This document shows positions 60,601-64,000 of a DNA stretch of 64,000 bases, in pieces (position 1 is the stretch's first letter; every line of letters begins with the position of its first letter). This stretch comes from Caulobacteraceae bacterium. Its GTDB lineage: Bacteria; Pseudomonadota; Alphaproteobacteria; Caulobacterales; Caulobacteraceae. The DNA lies in contig JAIEQA010000018.1 in assembly GCA_019748095.1 (NCBI GenBank), positions 112,456 through 176,455 of the forward strand, written 5' to 3'. The position numbers were made by a program, and so were the translations under genes. The notes under the pieces are model-generated. The model did no database searches, was not told where the DNA came from, and was given only the letters and a program-made list of their open reading frames with translations.

Positions 60601-60960
60601 CTAAGGGCGCGGCCCGAAAACGATCACCCCCGCGCCAACTATGCATAGGCTGGCACCGAAGACATCCCAACGATCCGGGCGCATTCCCTCGACCTGCCAG
60701 AGCCAGATCAGTGAGCCAATGACGTAGATGCCGGCATAGGCGGCATAGGCGCGGCCCGCGAAGGCCACGTCGATCCGGGTCAGCGCCCATGCGAACACGA
60801 TCAGCGCCGCTATTCCGGGCAATACCCATAGCGCGCTCCGACCCAAGCGGAGCCAAGCCCAGAAGGCGAAGCAGCCGCCGATTTCGGCGGCGGCGGCTAG
60901 GATCATGTAGGCGAACGACTTCACGAGAGCACTGAGAGCCCGCATCGCATCGGTCGTCAA
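60601..60960 (-). CDS. ynfA: YnfA/UPF0060 family small membrane protein
   Basis: The 119-residue protein has four membrane segments and the family pattern [47 protein letters not shown] and [20 protein letters not shown]. Relatives belong to the drug/metabolite transporter group; their substrate is unclear. An internal start (MRALSALVK) could be used. It converges on the methyltransferase and diverges from the His-rich gene at 61040. Confidence 0.88.
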   Translation of the reverse strand: MTTDAMRALSALVKSFAYMILAAAAEIGGCFAFWAWLRLGRSALWVLPGIAALIVFAWALTRIDVAFAGRAYAAYAGIYVIGSLIWLWQVEGMRPDRWDVFGASLCIVGAGVIVFGPRP

Positions 60961-61039
60961 CGCGGCGTTACGGACGCGACTACTGTGCCCGTTGTGAAAT
61001 CACGCGGTCCACCCTATTCAGGGCCAATCGAGACGTTTC

Positions 61040-61411
61040 ATGAATCAACTGGTCCGCACCTTCTGCCTGATGCTCGCCGTCGCCGTCATGGCGTCGATGA
61101 TGCTTCACGCCCCGTCGGAAGCGCGCGATCAGGCCGAGCACATTGCCGACGAGATCGCCGAACATCACGGCGTCGAGGTGCATGGCCATTCGCATCCCGA
61201 CTGTTCCGAAAGGACCGGCGAGACTGCGCCGGGGCATCACCACCACAACAGCGGCGATACTCATTCCTTCGCCGTGCCTGAGAAGGCCGGGCTGGTTCTC
61301 GCCGTCGCCGGCGCGCGAACATCTCTGCACTGGCCGCAAGGCACGATGCCGAACGGCCTCAGCGGCTCCGGCCCCGACCAACCCCCGAAACGGGTGCGCA
61401 CGATCGTCTGA
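61040..61411 (+). CDS. His-rich exported protein upstream of czcC
   Basis: The 123-residue protein has an N-terminal signal or anchor (about 4-25), then a histidine-rich part (AEHIADEIAEHHGVEVHGHSHPD and TAPGHHHHNSG) and a low-complexity C-terminus ending KRVRTIV. The histidines suggest binding of Zn, Co or Ni. It lies 50 bases before czcC on the same strand. No family recognised; function is inferred from composition and place. Confidence 0.72.
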   Translation: MNQLVRTFCLMLAVAVMASMMLHAPSEARDQAEHIADEIAEHHGVEVHGHSHPDCSERTGETAPGHHHHNSGDTHSFAVPEKAGLVLAVAGARTSLHWPQGTMPNGLSGSGPDQPPKRVRTIV

Positions 61412-61461
61412 TCCGGCGCGACCGTCCGGTCGCGCGCGCCCTCGTTTTTCGGAGACATCCC

Positions 61462-62778
61462 TTGAAGACCCCCTCGTCCGGCCTTGCCGGATCGTGGGCG
61501 CGATGGACGACCGTGTCGGTCCTCGCGCTCGCCTTGGCGGCAGCCCTGCCGCCGACCCGCGTGCTTGCCCAGGACGCGGCCTTGCAAACGACCGCGCCGA
61601 CACTTTCGCTCAGGCAGGCCCTGGTGCTCGCGTCCGGCGCGGACCCGGCTGTGGCGGCGGCCAATGCCCGCGCCCAGGCCGCTGAGGCGTCCGTGCGTCA
61701 GGCCGACGTGCGACCGAACCCCACGCTCGGGCTTGAGGTCGAAAATTTCCCGGCCATCGGCGGTGGCGACCTATTCGAACGCTCAGAGGTCACGCTCAGC
61801 TATGAGCAGCGGATCGAACGCGGTGGTGACCGCCCGGCCCGTGTGTCTTTGGCCAGAGCGGAAGGTACCCTGGTCGCGGCGACGGCGCGGGTGCGCCGGC
61901 TGGATCGGCTGGAACAGGTCCAGCGCGCCTGGGCAGAGGCCCTCGCCGCCGAGGCCGAACTGGGGATCGCACGGGAACGCCTCGATCTGGCCGAACAGTT
62001 CCAGACCGAAGTCCAGCGCCGCGTCGACATGGCGCGCGACCCGCTGTTCGCGGGCGCGCGGGCCGAGGCCGAACTTGCTCAGGCCCAGATCGACTTCGAC
62101 CAGGCCGAGATCGCGGCGCGCATCGCAAAAATCTCGCTGGCCAAGTTCTGGGACGGCATGGCCGACTTCAGCCTCGGCGGGACGGCGTTCGAGGACACCG
62201 GCGCGGCGCGGATCGCTGTGGAAGGCACGGCGCAGGCCGATCTCGAAATCTTCCTCGCCCAACGCGACATCGCCGTGGCCAGTGTGGCGGTGGAACAGGC
62301 GCGGCGGACGTCAGACGCCACCGTCCGAGCCGGTGTTCGCCATTTCGGCGACGGTAACGATCTGGGCTTCGTCGTCGGGGCCTCGATCCCGCTGGGTCGC
62401 TATGACCAGAACGCTGGTGCGATCGATCGCGCCCGCGCAGAGGGTTTAGCGGCCGAGGGCGATCTCTCCGCCGCCCGGATCGAGCGGGAGCGCGAGATCG
62501 CGCGGTTGCAGGTCCAGCTATCCGCCCGCGCCAGCGAGGCAAGGCGGATCGCGGAGGAGACGCTACCCCAGGCCGAGCGGGCGGTGACCCTTGTCCGAGC
62601 GGGGTTCAACCGGGGCGGCTTCACCTACAACGACGTCATCTCGGCCCAGACCGCCCTGCTCGAAACACGAGCCCGCCGGGTGGCGGTGCTCAAGCAATTC
62701 CACATCGATCGCGCTCGCCTTGATCGGCTGACAGGTGCGCACGGCGACCTGATCCTCGCCCCGGAGACCCAGCCATGA
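61462..62778 (+). CDS. czcC: Outer-membrane channel of an RND metal efflux system (CzcC-like)
   Basis: The 438-residue TolC-family protein starts at TTG 61462, six bases after GGAGA. It has a signal peptide (to about residue 34) and the efflux repeats: LSLRQALVLASGADPAVAAA, VRPNPTLGLEVENFPAIGGG, FVVGASIPLGRYDQN and RAGFNRGGFTYNDVISAQ. With CzcB and a CzcA pump, expected to the right of the window, it would form a tripartite Co/Zn/Cd (or Ni) exporter. It overlaps czcB by four bases. Confidence 0.9.
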   Translation: MKTPSSGLAGSWARWTTVSVLALALAAALPPTRVLAQDAALQTTAPTLSLRQALVLASGADPAVAAANARAQAAEASVRQADVRPNPTLGLEVENFPAIGGGDLFERSEVTLSYEQRIERGGDRPARVSLARAEGTLVAATARVRRLDRLEQVQRAWAEALAAEAELGIARERLDLAEQFQTEVQRRVDMARDPLFAGARAEAELAQAQIDFDQAEIAARIAKISLAKFWDGMADFSLGGTAFEDTGAARIAVEGTAQADLEIFLAQRDIAVASVAVEQARRTSDATVRAGVRHFGDGNDLGFVVGASIPLGRYDQNAGAIDRARAEGLAAEGDLSAARIEREREIARLQVQLSARASEARRIAEETLPQAERAVTLVRAGFNRGGFTYNDVISAQTALLETRARRVAVLKQFHIDRARLDRLTGAHGDLILAPETQP

Positions 62779-64000
62779 ACCGTTACCCACTCTCGCGGCG
62801 ACTGATCGCCGTGGCTTTCATGGCGCTGGCCGTGGGTGTCTCCGCGTGTGGCCAGGGCGGTGCGGCTGACCCTGCCGAAGCGGAGGCCGAGGCGGGCGAA
62901 TACGAGCGCGGACCGCACAATGGCCGGATGCTGCGGGATGACGATTTCGCGCTGGAGGTCACGATCTTCGAGGAAGGACCGGAACCTCTGTATCGGCTCT
63001 ACGCCTATCTCAAGGACAAGCCTCTTGATCCGCGACAGGTCCAGGCCACGATCGCGCTGACCCGTCTCGGCGGTCGTATTGACCGCTTCGCCTTCACCGC
63101 CACCGAGGACTATCTGACCAGTCCGACGATCGTGGCCGAGCCGCATTCGTTCGACGTCAGCGTCGCAGCGACCCATGCCGGCGAGCGCCACACCTGGGCC
63201 TACGCCTCCTACGAAGGCCGCACCATCATCACGCCGGACGCCGCCCAGGCGGGCGGGGTCACGACGGAGCGGGCGGGCAGCGCCTTCCTGGGTGAATCCC
63301 TGCCGCTGCAAGGTCGGATCGAGATCACGCCCGAGGGCCAGAGCGAGGTCCATGCCCGCTATCCCGGTCGGGTCATGGCCCTGTCGGTGGAACTGGGCGA
63401 CCGCGTGCGGCGCGGCCAGGTCGTGGCGCGGGTCGAGTCGAGCGAGAGCCTTCAGACCTATTCCATCACCGCGCCCATCTCGGGCGTCATCATGGCCAAG
63501 AACGCCAATGTCGGCTCCATTACCGGCAACGGCGAGCCGATGCTGGTGATCGGCGACCCGAACCAGGTCCATGCCGAGTTTTTCCTCTATCCCCGCGACG
63601 CCGAGCGGGTCCGCGTCGGCCAACGGGTCGAGGTGCTCAGCCTGGCGGGTGACCACAGGATCAATGCCCCGGTCGAGGCGATCCTCCCCACGGCCGACAT
63701 CACCAGCCAGACCCTGATCGCCCACGTTCACCTGCCCTCCCAGAACGGGGCATGGCGTCCGGGTCTGGGGGTCCGTGGCACGGTTCAGGTGGCGACCAGC
63801 GAGGTGCCGCTGGCCGTCCGAACCCAGGCCATCCAGCCCTTCCGCGACTTCCAGGTCGTCTACGCCAAAGTCGGCAACACCTACGAGGTGCGGATGCTCG
63901 AACTGGGCCGGCGAACTCCGGAGTGGACCGAGGTGCTCGGCGGGCTCGAACCCGGCACCGAATACGTCGTCGACGGCGCCTTCCTCATCCGCGCGGACAT
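62775..64000 (+). CDS. czcB: RND efflux periplasmic adaptor, CzcB-like (partial)
   Basis: The first 408 residues are visible; the gene runs past the window. It has a lipoprotein signal (VGVSAC), a CzcB-type N-terminal region (GEYERGPHNGRMLRDDDFALEVTIFEEG), the barrel-sandwich lipoyl parts HARYPGRVMALSVELGDRVRRGQVVARVES and APISGVIMAKNANVGS, and a membrane-proximal end. The start ATG 62775 lies within the czcC stop overlap. It links CzcA and CzcC. Confidence 0.92.
   Translation, partial: MNRYPLSRRLIAVAFMALAVGVSACGQGGAADPAEAEAEAGEYERGPHNGRMLRDDDFALEVTIFEEGPEPLYRLYAYLKDKPLDPRQVQATIALTRLGGRIDRFAFTATEDYLTSPTIVAEPHSFDVSVAATHAGERHTWAYASYEGRTIITPDAAQAGGVTTERAGSAFLGESLPLQGRIEITPEGQSEVHARYPGRVMALSVELGDRVRRGQVVARVESSESLQTYSITAPISGVIMAKNANVGSITGNGEPMLVIGDPNQVHAEFFLYPRDAERVRVGQRVEVLSLAGDHRINAPVEAILPTADITSQTLIAHVHLPSQNGAWRPGLGVRGTVQVATSEVPLAVRTQAIQPFRDFQVVYAKVGNTYEVRMLELGRRTPEWTEVLGGLEPGTEYVVDGAFLIRAD

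Larger units (their letters stand above)
27455..64000. mobile_element. Integrative and conjugative element (left end to window edge)
   Basis: The region begins with a displaced 3' half of a tRNA-Pro(GGG) gene and a tyrosine integrase, and then holds a defence island, a complete trb-type mating-pair gene set with the coupling protein traG, and metal-resistance cargo. Its right boundary, expected at an intact tRNA-Pro(GGG) on the minus strand or a copy of the 45-base tRNA end, is not in the window. No relaxase is seen in the part shown, so self-transfer is not proven. Confidence 0.88.

Overview
The window looks like a Caulobacteraceae chromosome, most probably Brevundimonas. This rests on very high G+C, alphaproteobacterial gene types (a double cold-shock-domain protein, class I PHA synthase, COX15/CtaA, DUF2842, the NDUFS4-like complex I subunit) and gene order. 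It was read by eye without database searches, so the genus is an inference.

Bases 1-27,450 are ordinary core chromosome. In order they hold: a secreted acetamidase/formamidase (cut by the left edge), a serine hydrolase, kdsA, a photolyase-cfa-photolyase cluster, sseA, a dicarboxylate/amino-acid symporter with an orphan binding protein, metC, tRNA-Arg, tRNA-Pro and tRNA-Glu, a DUF192 lipoprotein, a cold-shock protein, recJ-glpX, phaC, msrB, argC, an ECF sigma factor with a membrane partner, rplM-rpsI, ctaA and two small membrane proteins.

At 27,455 the chromosome meets the 3' half of a tRNA-Pro(GGG) gene, and a tyrosine integrase follows at once. From there to the right edge the window is an integrative and conjugative element (ICE); its far end is not reached. 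The integrase end carries a defence island. It contains a CBASS-type anti-phage operon (TRIP13-like ATPase, two small HORMA-class proteins, CD-NTase) with an S-4TM pore-forming effector on the opposite strand, then an AbiEi/AbiEii toxin-antitoxin pair. Next comes a P-type (trb) conjugation cluster on the minus strand: traG, a CopG-like gene, trbB, C, D, E, J, L, F, G, I, traF, a lytic transglycosylase and three small genes, two of them HTH proteins. No relaxase is visible.

From 49,389 on, the cargo is metal resistance: copC-copD; a cnrY-cnrX-cnrH-like Co/Ni sensing module; a CsoR-controlled copper operon (copA P-type ATPase, TolC-like lipoprotein, multicopper oxidase, CopC-like and Cys/Met-rich periplasmic proteins) read divergently from csoR with two operator palindromes between them; a DUF305 protein; a methyltransferase; ynfA; and the start of an RND efflux operon (czcC, czcB, cut at 64,000).

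The most interesting feature is the complete HORMA/TRIP13-regulated CBASS with an S-4TM membrane effector encoded convergently, placed next to the integrase of a metal-resistance ICE.
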